Of a stretch of 11,827 nucleotides of DNA, positions 11,364 to 11,827 are shown piece after piece. A model generated the notes under the pieces. The model saw only the letters and a list, made by a program, of their open reading frames with translations, was not told the DNA's origin and made no database searches. Location: assembly GCA_015487455.1 (NCBI GenBank), contig WFPR01000136.1:1-11827 (forward strand). The letters run 5' to 3'. The stretch comes from Candidatus Bipolaricaulota bacterium (GTDB lineage Bacteria > Bipolaricaulota > Bipolaricaulia > RBG-16-55-9). Position 1 is the first letter of the stretch, and every line of letters starts with the position of its first letter. Position numbers and translations under genes: made by a program.

Positions 11364-11827
11364 CTAAAAGTGGATCAACACGCCGACGTTCAGCTCCACC
11401 GCCGAGGCGACGAGCGAGGTGTAGGTGCCCCCGGCGTTGTTCTGCCCGTCGGAGCCGTGGAGGAAGGGCTGGGGCATGGGCTCGTAGGTGAAGTCGATGA
11501 AGAAGCCGATGGGCGGCACCTGCACCTCGACGCCGAGCTGGAAGAGCGGGGCGAGCTGGAAGACGGCGGGCAAGGGCGGCGCGCCACCGGTGGCGAACTC
11601 GATCGGGAGGACGCCCAACCCGCCCCCGGCGTAGAAGACGGCCGGAGGCCCGGTGAACGCGACCAGCAAGGCCCAGCGCAGCGAGGTGAGGTCCAGCCGC
11701 AGGCCGCTCGCGAAGAAGGCCAGCCGCAGGTCGGCCCGCTGGAAGACGGCCCCCGACAGCTCCCCCTGCGCCACGACGTTGAGGAAGAGCATCGCCGTGC
11801 TCGGCGCGGGCGCGCCCCCGCCGGAGG
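11364..11827 (-). CDS. Putative outer-membrane beta-barrel protein, C-terminal part (5' end outside window)
   Basis: The frame is open to the window edge; a Met at 11792 is internal or one possible start, and 11 more codons precede it within the window. About 153 residues are visible. The sequence alternates hydrophobic and polar residues in strand-length runs (ADLRLAFFASGLRLDL, VFYAGGGLGVLPIEF, FQLGVEVQV, GFFIDFTYEPMP) separated by Pro/Gly turns, and ends ASAVELNVGVLIHF with a terminal Phe. A last strand ending in Phe is the recognition signal for BAM-dependent barrels, so an outer-membrane location is likely. I recognise no specific family, the signal peptide would lie outside the window, and the strand count is only an estimate. 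It ends 59 bp before yicC and is probably transcribed separately. Confidence 0.55.
   Translation of the reverse strand, partial: SGGGAPAPSTAMLFLNVVAQGELSGAVFQRADLRLAFFASGLRLDLTSLRWALLVAFTGPPAVFYAGGGLGVLPIEFATGGAPPLPAVFQLAPLFQLGVEVQVPPIGFFIDFTYEPMPQPFLHGSDGQNNAGGTYTSLVASAVELNVGVLIHF

Overview
The window is a dense, very GC-rich bacterial chromosomal segment of housekeeping genes. I see no insertion sequence, phage, CRISPR array, tRNA or rRNA. Several gene orders are ones known from Firmicutes and related deep branches: small DUF2273 membrane proteins before nusB-folD, cmk-plsC-S1, and yicC-remA-gmk. The partial gene at the right edge has the alternating strands and terminal Phe of an outer-membrane beta-barrel, which points to a diderm. 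With the GC content, I infer an uncultivated deep lineage such as Bipolaricaulota/Acetothermia or a neighbour. That placement is a guess from gene order and composition.

Layout, left to right. Bases 1-1941 (+) read as one operon: the tail of an unidentified protein, two tandem DUF2273-like two-helix membrane proteins, nusB (antitermination) and folD (one-carbon folate metabolism). Convergent with it is wecB (UDP-GlcNAc 2-epimerase, -), which shares its last bases with folD inside a 9-bp tandem repeat. Then a 44-bp divergent gap carries back-to-back promoters for wecB and for hutI (+). hutI overlaps ispE (MEP isoprenoid pathway). ispE is followed by a short reading frame resembling the C-terminal part of a DUF4258-type toxin, a DUF2283 antitoxin-like gene, cmk (CMP kinase) and plsC (acyltransferase). 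A separate promoter near 7034-7062 drives a six-domain S1 protein, followed across a hairpin by plsY (acyl-phosphate G3P acyltransferase). On the minus strand, yicC-remA-gmk converge on plsY; gmk and plsY overlap antisense by 224 bp. The right edge holds the 3' part of the putative barrel protein.

How the genes work together: most serve core growth processes, namely translation and transcription (nusB, S1, yicC), nucleotides (cmk, gmk), phospholipid acylation (plsC and plsY), isoprenoids (ispE), folate (folD) and envelope sugar (wecB). hutI is an isolated histidine-catabolism gene with no hut partner here.

The most notable non-coding signals are -10 boxes placed only 6-8 nt before the start codons of hutI, wecB and yicC, implying leaderless mRNAs, and a hairpin that buries the purine tract next to the plsY start. 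I did not find a convincing new multi-gene system. The closest candidate for an accessory module is the decayed toxin/DUF2283 pair between ispE and cmk.
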